64,000 bases of DNA. Origin: Synaphobranchus kaupii (lineage: Eukaryota; Chordata; Actinopteri; Anguilliformes; Synaphobranchidae). Under the pieces are notes generated by a model. It made no database searches. It had not been told where the DNA came from and saw only the letters and a program-made list of their open reading frames with translations. Shown in pieces: positions 1 to 28,990 of this stretch. The position numbers and the translations under genes are program-made. Position 1 is the stretch's first letter; each line of letters starts with the position of its first letter. Location of the stretch: assembly GCA_029718625.1 (NCBI GenBank), contig CM056377.1, positions 96,278,998-96,342,997 of the forward strand, given 5' to 3'.

Positions 1-569
1 GAAATTTCAAAATTAGGTTTTTTTTATTATCTTGAGAATCGTTTGCTTTCACTTGAATTGGGTTTAACTGTGTTCAATTAGCTAAAACTATATTTCTGGC
101 CCTTAGCTAAAACCACGCCTTCAATCATATTAAAATCTTTTAATATACAATGGAAACACATTTCAATACCAGTGACCCTATTGAAAGAGTTGCATTCAAT
201 GCAACATTTTTTAAAATTTGTTAAAGCAACATTACACTCACATACAGACGGGTGACAAATTACAGTAAACACAGGGTAAATGAGGACTGCATATTATGTT
301 ATACATAGGATTCTGGCAGCTCTGTTATGGTCCGGGTGCATTTCTTGGCATGGTTTAGGTCCACTCATCCTCGTAGAGTGCTAGTTACACAAAATTAAAT
401 ACCAAACCATTTCTAAGTGATATTTATGATGGGATTTCTGTGCTTTATTGCCACACAGCTAGGCTGGCGGAATTAGTTCCAGTACAGGAAAAGGAGCTGC
501 TATCAGTACACCGCATTCAACATAAAAAAGAAAAATTCACAGTATACATAAATACAAAAAAATTTAGAG

Positions 570-900
570 GTGTGCATTAATGATTTGGATGATCTGGGGA
601 AAGGAGCGTAGGTTCAAGGGATCTGTCCTGTCTCCCACCAATCTACATCTTCTACCAGAAGGCATAGTAGAGAGAGTGCTTGATGATTTTGGTTGCACGT
701 TTGATGATGCATTATGTATGTATGGAGTCCAGTGTGGGGAGTTTTCAGCCTGTGATCTTTGCTGCTCTGGAGATGATTCTGTCCATGTCCTTTATTGTGT
801 GCTGTGGTGTATTTCCATACCAGATGGTGATTGATAGGATGTTAGTTAGGATGCTTTGGATGATGGCTTTGTAGAATTGAACGAGAAGACCTTTCTTAAC
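570..900 (-). mobile_element. LINE reverse-transcriptase C-terminal remnant (L2/CR1/Rex-like)
   Basis: The minus strand reads, with stops, FYKAIIQSILTNILSITIWY, then GNT, a dipeptide-rich stretch and MDRIISRAAKITG, ending near a degenerate RRRA-type motif. This order is typical of the region after the polymerase domain in L2/CR1/Rex-group LINEs of fish. Decayed and not functional. The exact family is uncertain. Confidence 0.55.
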
Positions 901-1068
901 TCTTAGATAAACTTCAAAGGTCATTCTCTCTCTCCCTCCGATTTTCTAGTCTCTCATTGATTACTGTCCAATAAAGCCAAAATGCTGCAAAAATATATTT
1001 AAATAGGGTTATATATCACCATCTACTCGGCAGCTGAAGAACAGGCCTGAGATATGATAATAGTTCCA

Positions 1069-1990
1069 CAATCAAGTTTTAGGAATGTTCTGAGGACTTG
1101 AGAGGAACTCAACATTATGACATCCAAGTAACACATTGCAACGTTTGTGACTTTTATGGGATGTTCCTGGAATGTTCTTTTCTTATTCTGGAGTAACATT
1201 CCCGATACCCCAGAATGTTCCCAAAGTAACGTTTTGTAATGACGTGGCAAGAATGTATGGGGAATGTTAGCAATGTACTCTGGTCTCACAGTAAGGGAAC
1301 ATTAAATACAAGCGTTAGAGAAACCCAAAGGGAACGTTTCTACTAACATTCTGAGAACATTCCCTTAATGTTACATAGAATGCTCCTGTAATGTGAAGGG
1401 GAAGTTCGACAATCAAGTTTTAGGAATGCTCTGAGGACTTGAAAGGAACTCAACATTATGACATCCAGGGAACGCATTGCAACATTTGTGACATTTATCG
1501 GATGTTCCTAGAATGTTCTTCTGTTATCTTGGAGTAACATTCCCCTATACACCCAGAATGTTTCCAAAAAAACATTTTGTAATGATGTGGCAATAATGTA
1601 TGGGGAATATTAGCAATGTACTCCGGTCCTCACAGTAAGGGAAAGTTAAATCCAAGCATTAGAGAAATCCAAAAGGTTAGGACTAAAATTCCTAGAATAT
1701 TCCACTTATGTTACATAGAATGTTCCTGTAATGTTTGTGGAATGTGAAGGGGACGTTCCACAATCAAGTTTTAGGAATGTTCTGAGGACTTGAAGGGAAC
1801 TCAACATTATGACATCCAGGGAACGCATTGTAATGTATGTGACATTTATGGGATGTTCCTGGAATGTTCTTTTGTTATCTTGGAGTAACATTCCCCTATT
1901 CATCCCAGAATGTTCCCAATGTAATGTTCTGCAATGACATTACAGGGCTGTATAGGGAACATTCTTTAAAGATCCCAAACGTTCCTCGTT
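1069..1990. repeat. tandem repeat, unit about 341-351 bp, ~2.7 copies
   Basis: The sequence CAATCAAGTTTTAGGAATG recurs at 1069, 1410 and 1761, each followed by the same ordered blocks (AACTCAACATTATGACATCC, GGATGTTCC, GTTACTT/GGAGTAACATTCCC, AATGATGTGGCAA). The third copy is partial and ends near 1990. Each unit is packed with GAATGTTC or GAACATTC words. No coding sense: the open frames here are by-products. Confidence 0.8.
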
Positions 1991-2141
1991 ACCTGGGTAT
2001 ATGCACATACCTCTGGCATTTGTAACAGTGAAGCGGGGGAGGGATATAGGGCCTAACTGGGAAGCTCACATATCCGATTTTAACTTTTTCTGGAAGTACG
2101 GACTTCTGTAATTCCAGAAGAACAGACAGGCTATCAACCCT

Positions 2142-2788
2142 TTAGCCATTAACTGTTTTTAGCAATCTCTTTATTCTACTCACCTCGCCCCCACAAATAC
2201 TCCATCTAATTCTTTCCAATTCTTCATCTACAGGAATACCTGTTATCACTCCCCATGTCACTCTACTCTCACCCAGAATCCTTCTTTCACATATCATTTT
2301 CTTGCAAATACTTTCAACTTGCAAAGCTTTATTTTTCTGTTCTTCCATTTTACATGTTACCAACAAGCTTCCATCTCTCAAAATCTTTGCCATTTCCACC
2401 TCTCCGAGCTTCTTTCTCAATTCCCTAGATAATGCTATCGGACTCAGATTAACATGCTCATCTTCCTTTCTGAATTTCAAGATTATTTTAAATTCCTCTC
2501 TCAGAACCTTTTGCGAACAACTCTACTCCCTTCATCTGAACTGTTCTCCTCCAAGCTTCTTTTACTGCCTTGACTCACTTCTTCTCGCCTGTTTTTTCCC
2601 TTTCCTCGTCCTCTCCCACTAGATACTGGAGTCCAGTCATCAACATCTACATCGTCACCTTCTTCTTCTACCTGAGACACCATCCTGATCCAGTCACAAA
2701 CCAGTTTATGCCAACCGCCTATTCCACAGTCCAAAAAATTGTCGTCAAAAGCCAAAACCACATCAAAATCCGCGCCTTTGCCCCTCAC
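2142..2788 (-). pseudogene. LINE ORF1-like protein, broken
   Basis: Two frames: 2788-2501 (acidic N-terminus, then SSGRGRGKGKNRREEVSQG) and 2480-2142 (LSPIALSRELRKKLGEVEMA, then TCKMEEQKNKALQVESICKK). The second resembles the nucleic-acid-binding part of ORF1 proteins of I/Nimb-type LINEs. A frame break lies at about 2490. Assignment is by general resemblance and its position next to ORF2 sequence. Confidence 0.5.
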
Positions 2789-2955
2789 TTCTTCGCAACA
2801 TACTGCTCTTCCATAACAAACTATTTCAAGCCCGACAACCGAAAAATGGAACCACTTCTTCTTCTTCTGTGTTTTTTAACGGCAGCTTGCATCTCCTGCA
2901 ACTACTGCCATCTCCTGGAGTCAATCATTCATCGCATTCTGTTTCTCCTGCAGAC

Positions 2956-3836
2956 CTACATCCCTGCAACCTGTCCAGTTGCCCTCAAAAAAACAAATAA
3001 CTGCTTCCTTCCCTCCACTGTACTCCCACACTCAATCAGACCCTCAATCCCTGCTTCCACTCCCAGCCTCTGCAAACCTGTAAACATTGCCATTCTTTTT
3101 TCTTCATACTTCCTGCAATACAACAACACGTGCTCCACTGTTTCTGTTTCCTGACAATAAATGCAATGCCCATTAGGATGTTTTCCTATAATAAAGAGAG
3201 TGCTATTTAAGTTACTCTGACCAATTATTAGTCTACTCATGATTACTTGCTCTCTTCTATCGGTTCCACTGTTTCTTGCCATTCCTACTTTATTTAGAAT
3301 TTTATACAAATATCTTCCTTTTGTTGCACTATCCCAGTGTTGTTGCCATTGTTTGATTACTCCCCTCCAAACTATACTTTTCCCATCTGATTTTGAAAGT
3401 TTGACATTAATGTCCACACCCTCTCTCCTGACTGCCTCCTTTGCCAACCTTTGCTTTCTCATTTCCCGGGATTCCTGAGTGTGCTGGTACCCACATGAAC
3501 TTTATGTTTTTCCCTTGACTGGCTACCCTTGAATTAGTAAACAACAGCTTATATAATATTTCTCGGTGATTGTTTCCTGATCCTGTTTTAATGCTCGACA
3601 ATGCTGATACACTACAGATGAGTATATTATTTGCCCTCACTTCTTCAACCCACTAATGCTAACAGTACTGCAATTAACTCAACAGCATATATACTCAAAT
3701 GGTCTGATGTTCTCTTACTGATTCCAGTCTGGTGACTAGGAATCACCACCGCAACCCCTGTTACCTCTGTTATTGGATCCTTTGATCCATCTGTAAAAAT
3801 CTGTACGTAATCACTGTAGTTCCTGTCCCTATGCAA
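2956..3836 (-). pseudogene. LINE ORF2 3' end: RNase H plus Cys-rich C-terminus, broken
   Basis: Three overlapping frames cover a ribonuclease H domain and the zinc-knuckle-like C-terminus, with at least two frame breaks (about 3640 and about 3440). The start is truncated: no polymerase domain is present upstream. The acidic residues of FTDGSKD and of YAVEL are present. Confidence 0.7.
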
Positions 3837-4030
3837 AATGGAACCAGTGTTTACACTTTTCTGGGTGACATTTCAAACGAACACGTGTTTAGATTCTTCT
3901 TCTTCTTGTCAAAGGTTTTTCAAATTGCAGTATACTTCAAACACCCGGATGACACACTTACTTCTGGGGTTTCGCTGAGTACATTCGGGAGCACACTTTT
4001 CAAGAAGTACACAAACATTTTGGTCACATA

Positions 4031-4808
4031 AATATGATGTGAACCTTCGTTTTAAAAAAATGAGGCGCAGCTTCGCTGACGTTTTCCTTCAAATACAACA
4101 AAAACAACACGTGACATGGCAGCGCAAGAGTGGGGAGCAGGGTTGCCAGATCTTGTAAGACTTTCCAGCCAAATGGCGACTGAAAAATCCCAAATTATAC
4201 CCTATTTTTAACCGAAACCGACGTATTTTAAATAGAAATCATCATGTTTTTACTTTTAAAAATAAGTGCATGCTTTGCGACTTTTCATTTTTACCTGTGA
4301 CTGCACTTTGAATGTATTCCAATTTAGCTGTAAAACGGCAGACATGGCAACACTGGTGGGACGTCTTATGACCTGCTTACAACACGTCCAGTGTGGTTGG
4401 AAAATAGTATGGAGGATATTTTTCGCGGACTGCTAAACAGTGCACATTAAACAGCGCACTTCTGCCAATGCACTGTACGCAGGAAACAGGGTGCAGAAGA
4501 CCCTGGGCTCTGATTTGGACACAGCCCCAGTCTTGCCCAAATATGACAGAAGTAGATATCAATTCTTTGAAGATCAGGACATGGCAGTGTTTTAACGCCT
4601 CAACCCCTAACCCTGACGTTTGCTTGTACATGTGCCTCCTTTCCCCGGTGCATGCAGTGCATAAGTATGTGCTGTAGCTACAGATTCTTGTGTGTCCCCA
4701 AGATAGTGACCACACCTCCCGTCCGGATGTTTCCCCAGTATATGCAAACCTGAGTTCATACCACAGTGCCCCAGTCTGAGCCTACTAATAATCACGGCAG
4801 TGATTATG
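4031..4808. other. no recognised feature
   Basis: Non-coding sequence without a recognised gene or repeat family. A minus-strand open stretch at 4607-4795 contains MNSGLHILGKHPDGRCGHY, which resembles the Cys-His C-terminus of the neighbouring LINE (compare FIIGKHPNGHCIYC) and may be a further scrap of it. Confidence 0.4.
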
Positions 4809-5074
4809 GCGGCAGTGTAGTATAATGGTTAAGGAACTGGTTAATGGTTAAGGTTAATGGTTGCTTGTTAAGGAACTGGACTTGTAACCGAAAGGTTGCA
4901 GGTTCGATTCCCAGGTAGGACACTGCCCTTGTACCCTTCAGCAAGGTACTTAACCTGAATTGCTTCAGTATATATCCAGCTGTATAAATGGATAAATGTA
5001 ATAAGAAGTTGTGTGAGTCGCTCTGGATAAGAGCGTCTGCTAAATGCCTATAATGTAATGTAATGTAATGTAAT
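4809..5074 (+). mobile_element. tRNA-derived SINE with (TAATG)n tail
   Basis: RNA polymerase III A box (TAGTATAATGG) and B box (GGTTCGATTCCC) are present. A short duplication of GGTTAAGGAACTGG lies between them. The body includes CAAGGTACTTAACCT, and the 3' end has GTCGCTCTGGATAAGAGCG and CTGCTAAATG, a tail shared by many teleost SINEs and their partner LINEs, followed by TAATG repeats. Confidence 0.85.
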
Positions 5075-5148
5075 CACCCCTTCCCTCCTATTTTTCCCCA
5101 GAAAAGTAAATGGCTTGATCATTCTTTGGATCTTATATAGATGCTTAT

Positions 5149-5191
5149 ATTTCCCAGAAAGCCCCGATAGATGAGGGGCTTTCTGGGAAAT
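5149..5191. repeat. 17-bp perfect inverted repeat (hairpin)
   Basis: ATTTCCCAGAAAGCCCC at 5149-5165 is the exact reverse complement of 5175-5191, with a 9-nt loop. On the minus strand the right arm with its flank reads ACTACATTTCCCAGAA, a match to the ZNF143/STAF binding consensus as I know it. Confidence 0.7.
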
Positions 5192-5409
5192 GTAGTTCAG
5201 CCCGAGATTATCAGCCCAATCACGGTAACAGCCCACAGCATATCTCAATGGACCACAGTGATGGATTCACAACATATTATATGACTTGGTTCAATAAAAG
5301 CATGCCAAAGGCGATCACATCGGTCCATTACAATTAAAGGGGTTTTCGAATGTTTCCTTTGACCAGAAAATAAAAACTTAAAAAGCACAGCTTTTGGTTC
5401 AAACAGGCA

Positions 5410-5415
5410 TTTATT
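5410..5415 (-). terminator. candidate wdr47 polyadenylation signal
   Basis: The minus strand reads AATAAA within a stretch that continues AT-rich then G/T-containing downstream. Position about 1.57 kb after the stop codon is plausible for a vertebrate 3' UTR. Unproven without transcript data. Confidence 0.4.
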
Positions 5416-6718
5416 AAGATGAAACAGCAGCAGTTACATGTTAAGAACCGTTATCTGAGTCACATTTTAACAGGGTTCATAAAAGAAGAACACAGTCAGG
5501 TTCATCCTAAGATGGATGTAAACACACATCACACTATAAAATGTAATAACGATTCCCTTTATTTTGGTTTTTAAGTTAAACATAAAACATCACACAAGAA
5601 GAAAATAAATCATTAGGCATTACATTCAGTGCAATTTGTGAGAAACATCAACTGCGGTTGTGTTCCCTAAAGAAAGTGCAGACTTACAGACTTTGTGTAC
5701 TGGAGTACTGGAGTACAGGAGAAAAGAGAAAAGGAAATGGGTTCGTTTTTTCTTTCTTGAAAACATGCCAGTGAGATGTCATGCTCTTTTCTCCCCGTTT
5801 CATTTGGAGTTAAAAAGGGTACGTCGGCAAACATTGCATTTAAAATGAAGACTTACTGCATAAGTGACATTTGCCACTATAGGCTGTCTGACATTAGTTT
5901 CCTAGTTACTCATCACTGGATATGAAAGCGCAGCTCTCTGTAAAAACATTACTCTGAGGCTGAACCCAACACAAACGTATAGCATACGTCAGAATGACCC
6001 AACTAAAGCATGATTTAAATGCCTTTCTTTGTTGGTATTTGGCAGGCATACCATTTCAATGACAAGAAAGCCTTTTTAAAAGGAGTCCTGTGACAACTCA
6101 TAGCTTATACACACCTCTAAAATCGCAAAATGGATATTTTAACGAAACAATGCTTCCTTTATACATCTTCCTTACGAAGAAATGTGTTAAAGAAGCCTGG
6201 GAATCAGTAAGTCTACAGTGTGGACGTGTACGTTTTTGACCACAAGCATTTCGGTTTCGTCAGCACCTAGGGCCATACTCGAGTGGTGACAACGCAACAC
6301 CCAGAACCAAAAACACATAGCATGATTAAGCACACTGTGGTTAACAGTGTGCTTAAATAACAGGTAATGCTGCTGTTCTGAAAGTTGATTCATGCCTTTT
6401 AAAAAATGTGACACACTAAAATGTTGAAACGTATTGCCGTCTATGGACACTACCTTCCCATGGTCTGATTTTACCCATTTATTCAAGTTAAGAAAAGTCA
6501 TTCACTAAAGTGTGTGACATGAAAGCTAAGCTACTGTGATGTGGGTTCAGATGATGTGCTGTCCTTGTCCATGATTTAGGAAAAGAGCAATGTGAGTGTT
6601 GAACATAGTTAGCACTTGACTTTACAGAGACAGAGGGGCCTCTATGTACAATTTCAACGGTTACGTCATCGAAGCATGAATGTGCTTGGAATACACGGAA
6701 CCGCCGTCAGCACAACAG

Positions 6719-6719
6719 T

Positions 6720-6763
<44 letters not shown>

Positions 6764-6800
6764 GCAAGCACACGCGCGTGCACACACGGACACACAAACA
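6719..6800. repeat. (CA)n microsatellite in wdr47 3' UTR
   Basis: An uninterrupted CA run of about 44 bp at 6719-6762, followed by an imperfect CA/CG tract to about 6808. Confidence 0.95.
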
Positions 6801-6979
6801 CACACACATATAAATTCCACTTCCACGTGCCCTTCCCAGCAGGATGAGATCGCCTTGTTTGTTGGTTTGAGAAGGGAGGGTGGTGGTTAGGTAAGCGTCA
6901 GAGTGTAAGATGGAGGTTCGGGTGGTGGGGGGGGTCACTGTGCTTCTTCTGGCCAGCAGCGTTCCCAGTGCCATTCCTA

Positions 6980-25429
<18,450 letters not shown>

Positions 25430-28400
25430 TTCATTTTATTTAATGCAAAATGGAAAAAAAAAACAACAACATGATACTTCAGCAATATGTTGACAATATA
25501 TGACAGCACAGCGTCTGAAAAAAAAGAGGAAGCGATGCTTCATTATGGTGGACAGGTTAGCTCACAGCACACTGTACAATGTTCAACAGTACCCATTTGC
25601 AATTAAATAACTACTCATCTTGGCTTTCAACAGCCAAATAAGACAACTATAATAGTCATCCTACATTAACACCTCTTTTACATAATGAAACCAAAAAGGT
25701 TTCAATAACCAGTTACTGCCTATATAGTTTATTTTCAGGAGCACAATACAATTGGTCAATCTGCAATTCTTTACAAATACCCCAGATGAAAGCACCAGTG
25801 TATGTATGTTTGTTCTAAGCAGACACTGAAATCTGCCACCTGCATATGGTTTTCTTGTAACCTGAAATACTAAGATGATTTAATGATACCAGGCTTAAAA
25901 AAAGAAAGGACAATGTTGACTAATATTCAAGATACAGTGAGATACAGCCTCTTTGCCAATGTACACACAGACTCAGCTTGTTCCATCTTATGTGTGTAGG
26001 GGACTGATCAATATTGATTTACTGTGTAAATACAGTATCTGCTTTAAAGGCAGGGAAAACCCTCAGCAAATTAGTTTAAAAAGGGAAAATAGCACTTGTC
26101 ACATTTTTACTATGATAACTGCCCACATATCTGCATAAGCATATCCAATGTGCAGTGGGAAATTATGGACTGCTGCTGAAAGCATCAAAAGATTTACTTT
26201 TTGTAATAAGTTGTGAAAATCAATTGGGCTATTTCAAAGTAAGGTTCGACATCATTTACAGAAACATGCTGACTGCTTTCAAAAAATAAGAATATGGAGA
26301 TAATTGTGAAATTTCTGTATTGTTCAATTTGAATGGTCACCGATAACTACTTTTTGGCTGAAATATGAACATTTAAAAAATGCATTACTGTGTCAGCACT
26401 TTACCTTGATAGTTCTGATGTCGTGACGCTGTAATTTATATAGGCAGAGTGTAGATACTGTTCATACACATTTACTTACACATTCATTTTTAATCTCACA
26501 AATGAATTATCATAATTTGGTTCATGCAGAGAACTGGACAAGCCAAATCAAGCCATTTCTGTTACACAATCAATATACTGGGAGGTGAAAACTGCTTGTG
26601 GCAACTAAAATTGGTTATATGATTTTTCTACACTGCCCGGCCAAAAAAAAAGTCGCACACTGTAATATTTTGTTGGACCGCCTTTAGCTTTGATTATGGC
26701 GCGCATTCATCGTGACATTGTTTCGACAACCTTATGCAACGTCACAACATTTATTTCCGTCCAGACTGACATTCATTTTTGGCCGAGATCTTGTATTGAC
26801 GACGGGAGAGTCGAACCACTCCGTGAAGTCATCTCCAGCACATCCCAAAGACTTTCAATGGGGTTAAGGTCAGGACTCTGGTGGCCAATTCATGTGTGAA
26901 AATGATTCCTCATGCTCCCTGAACCACTCTTTCACAATTTGAGCCCGATGAATCTTGGCATTGTCGTCCTGGAATATGCCCATTGATGGGATAACCTGGT
27001 CATTCAGTACATTCAGGTACTCAGCTGACTTCATTTTATTGCTGCATAACGTTGCTGAGCCTAGACCTGACCAATTGAAGCAACCCCAGATCATAACACT
27101 GCCTCCAGAGGCTTGTACAGTGGGCACTATGTATGACTGGTGCAACTGCGACTTTTTTTTTGGCCAGGCAGTGTATAATAAACCATATACCGATGAGAGC
27201 TATGTAACCTTTTGCTGTCAGGAGCTTTCAAAGCTACCATCTTGTACCCCACTTCCCATTTAACCTTCATATCAATAAAATCCCCATTACAAGACCATGC
27301 AATTAAAAAAGACAATTTTGCATAAATGAAAATTGTTAATGTCATGTCTTTACAAATAAAATATATTATATACCTAAATATATACACATCACAAATGAAA
27401 TGCATCATAAAAAAGAAAAGAAATTCTATCCAATGACAAATAAAACAGTTTTGATAGGTACAGTCCTGCAGAAGTACATTCTAATGTGATATTCTAATAT
27501 GGGCAATGAGTTAACAGACATTAAAAACAGCATTCTGGAAAGATTTTCACATAGAATTTTGGAATCACTGTGACACATGAAAACTAAATCACCATTCATC
27601 TCAAAATGAAAATGTTGTCAGACTTCTGTCAGGACCACCCACATTTACAAAGTTTCTAAAAGAATTTCAAATGGAGAATTCATTACATATTAATTTACAA
27701 GATTTGTTCAATGTCCTAAAGCTCAGCCCTATTCACAATATTGATAATAATGAGGAAATGGACAAGCATTTTAGTAATTAAATTAGTAAATTGAAGCTTG
27801 TTCCATTCTGTTTGAATTTTAATAGAGCAACTATGAAAAAAATGGTTTTTGCTTTTCAAGATATTGTATTCCAGAAACGTCTGGTGGAAAAGAGCCAATG
27901 AAATGTGATTTTAGAAGCCTTATTAAAATATACATCACTAAAAATATGTGGGTGCTACTTTGGCACTTTTCAGCCAGTGAAAATCCTTGGATACATCGTG
28001 GCTTACCATTATGTATTTATTCAAAGCAATGGCAACCCGATTCATTGCGCTCATTAAAGGCTATTTCCTCACTCCACTTTGTCCTGTGTTATTCACACCT
28101 TAAACAGACAAACCAGATAGTATTTAAAATCCAGCAAAAGAACAAAAGCTCCATCTGCATACAAAAGCCACTCATGAAAAACTTTACAAACACCTTGTGG
28201 TGCTCATGTACAAAAAAATCAAACAAGCATAAGGCCACAAATGTCAACGGGTACACAAATTCGATCTATACAGATGAGGAACATTCAGTGCTTCAGTGTA
28301 CCAGATCAGAACATCATGGCATCCTTTTCGTTTTGGCACGTACAAAATCACATACACACACACACACGCGCGCGCGTGCTGTAATAAAATTACTCAAGAT

Positions 28401-28684
28401 TCGACGATCTCGTGTACTAAACACATTAGTGATCTCCATTAAATACTCTTAAATAGTGTTTATACATTCCAGTTGTGCATAATTTCAGCAAAGTTCTGTG
28501 TCCAGTCCAGTTGGAACTGTGAGGAAAAGGAAGATTACCAAGAGGAATGCTGCAAAAATGAAGTATGTATTCATACGCTGGCACGGGATGTGCCAAATCC
28601 ACATGGTTATGTACATACAGTGAAGTGCAAATTTATTGTGAACCGTTCAATCTAAAAAGAAAAGGAAGTAAATTGTTCGCTGTA
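25430..28684 (-). other. probable camsap2 3' untranslated/downstream region
   Basis: AT-rich non-coding sequence after the camsap2 stop. Several minus-strand AATAAA signals occur, for example at about 28630, about 28017 and about 25435, so the 3' UTR could be as short as about 60 nt or about 3.2 kb. A Tc1-like remnant (26631-27173) lies inside. A short CA/CG repeat is at about 28350-28380. Nothing else recognised. Confidence 0.35.
26631..27173 (-). mobile_element. Tc1-like transposon, internally deleted
   Basis: Ends CACTGCCCGGCCAAAAAAAA and TTTTTTTTGGCCAGGCAGTG are inverted repeats, flanked by TA on both sides (26629-26630 and 27174-27175), the Tc1/mariner target. At 543 bp it is about one third of a full element. 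The minus strand retains a transposase piece with [18 protein letters not shown] and [11 protein letters not shown], the region of the second catalytic Asp of the DDE domain. Non-autonomous. Confidence 0.92.
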
Positions 28685-28990
28685 CTAGGACTTGTTGGGT
28701 AACACTTTTTTGGGGGTTCCTGGTTTCTTGGTCTGCCACAGGTGGCTGTGGATGGTGATGGCATCGACGCTTGCTGACATGGTTTTGGCGGGGATGTGGC
28801 TGAACTGCTTCCTGTCCGAGTTGTACTTGTACAGGCCCTCGATCATCTTGCCGGTGATGGTTTTGGGGCCGACGCCCGCCAGCTTGGTGATCTCGTGGAG
28901 CTCAGGGCAGTATGTGTACAGAGACCGGAACTGGCAGCCTGAGTCTCGGAACAGGATCAGGAAGTTGTTGGCCTCTGATTTCTCGATTTC
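28685..28990 (-). CDS. camsap2: camsap2 terminal exon (CKK domain)
   Basis: Encodes [60 protein letters not shown] and the end [20 protein letters not shown], with the stop at 28685-28687. The CKK domain recognises curved protofilament ends between tubulin dimers and is the minus-end recognition module of CAMSAPs; all hallmark segments are intact, so the protein should be functional. Confidence 0.96.
   Translation of the reverse strand, partial: EIEKSEANNFLILFRDSGCQFRSLYTYCPELHEITKLAGVGPKTITGKMIEGLYKYNSDRKQFSHIPAKTMSASVDAITIHSHLWQTKKPGTPKKVLPNKS

Larger units (their letters stand above)
2140..4030 (-). mobile_element. two LINE fragments (I/Nimb-like) head to tail
   Basis: Minus strand, in order: an RNase H domain (VQIFTDGSKD, then HLSIYAVELIAVLLAL, and further on FMWVPAHSGIPGNEKA) and the C-terminal Cys-His domain (CIYCQETETVEHVLLYC) at about 3836-2956; then a short 3' tail ending in AAGAAGAAGAAG at about 2865; then a second fragment with a 5' leader and an ORF1-like protein (2788-2142). 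Another AAG-rich tail lies at about 3895. The RNase H frame is broken, so the elements are dead. RNase H after the RT domain is typical of the I group. Confidence 0.7.
5390..6979 (-). other. wdr47: probable wdr47 3' untranslated region
   Basis: No coding signal follows the wdr47 stop codon. The first good AATAAA on the minus strand downstream lies at 5410-5415 (TTTATT on the plus strand), which would give a 3' UTR of about 1.6 kb. The interval includes a CA repeat at about 6719-6762. The end point is an inference from the polyadenylation signal alone. Confidence 0.45.
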
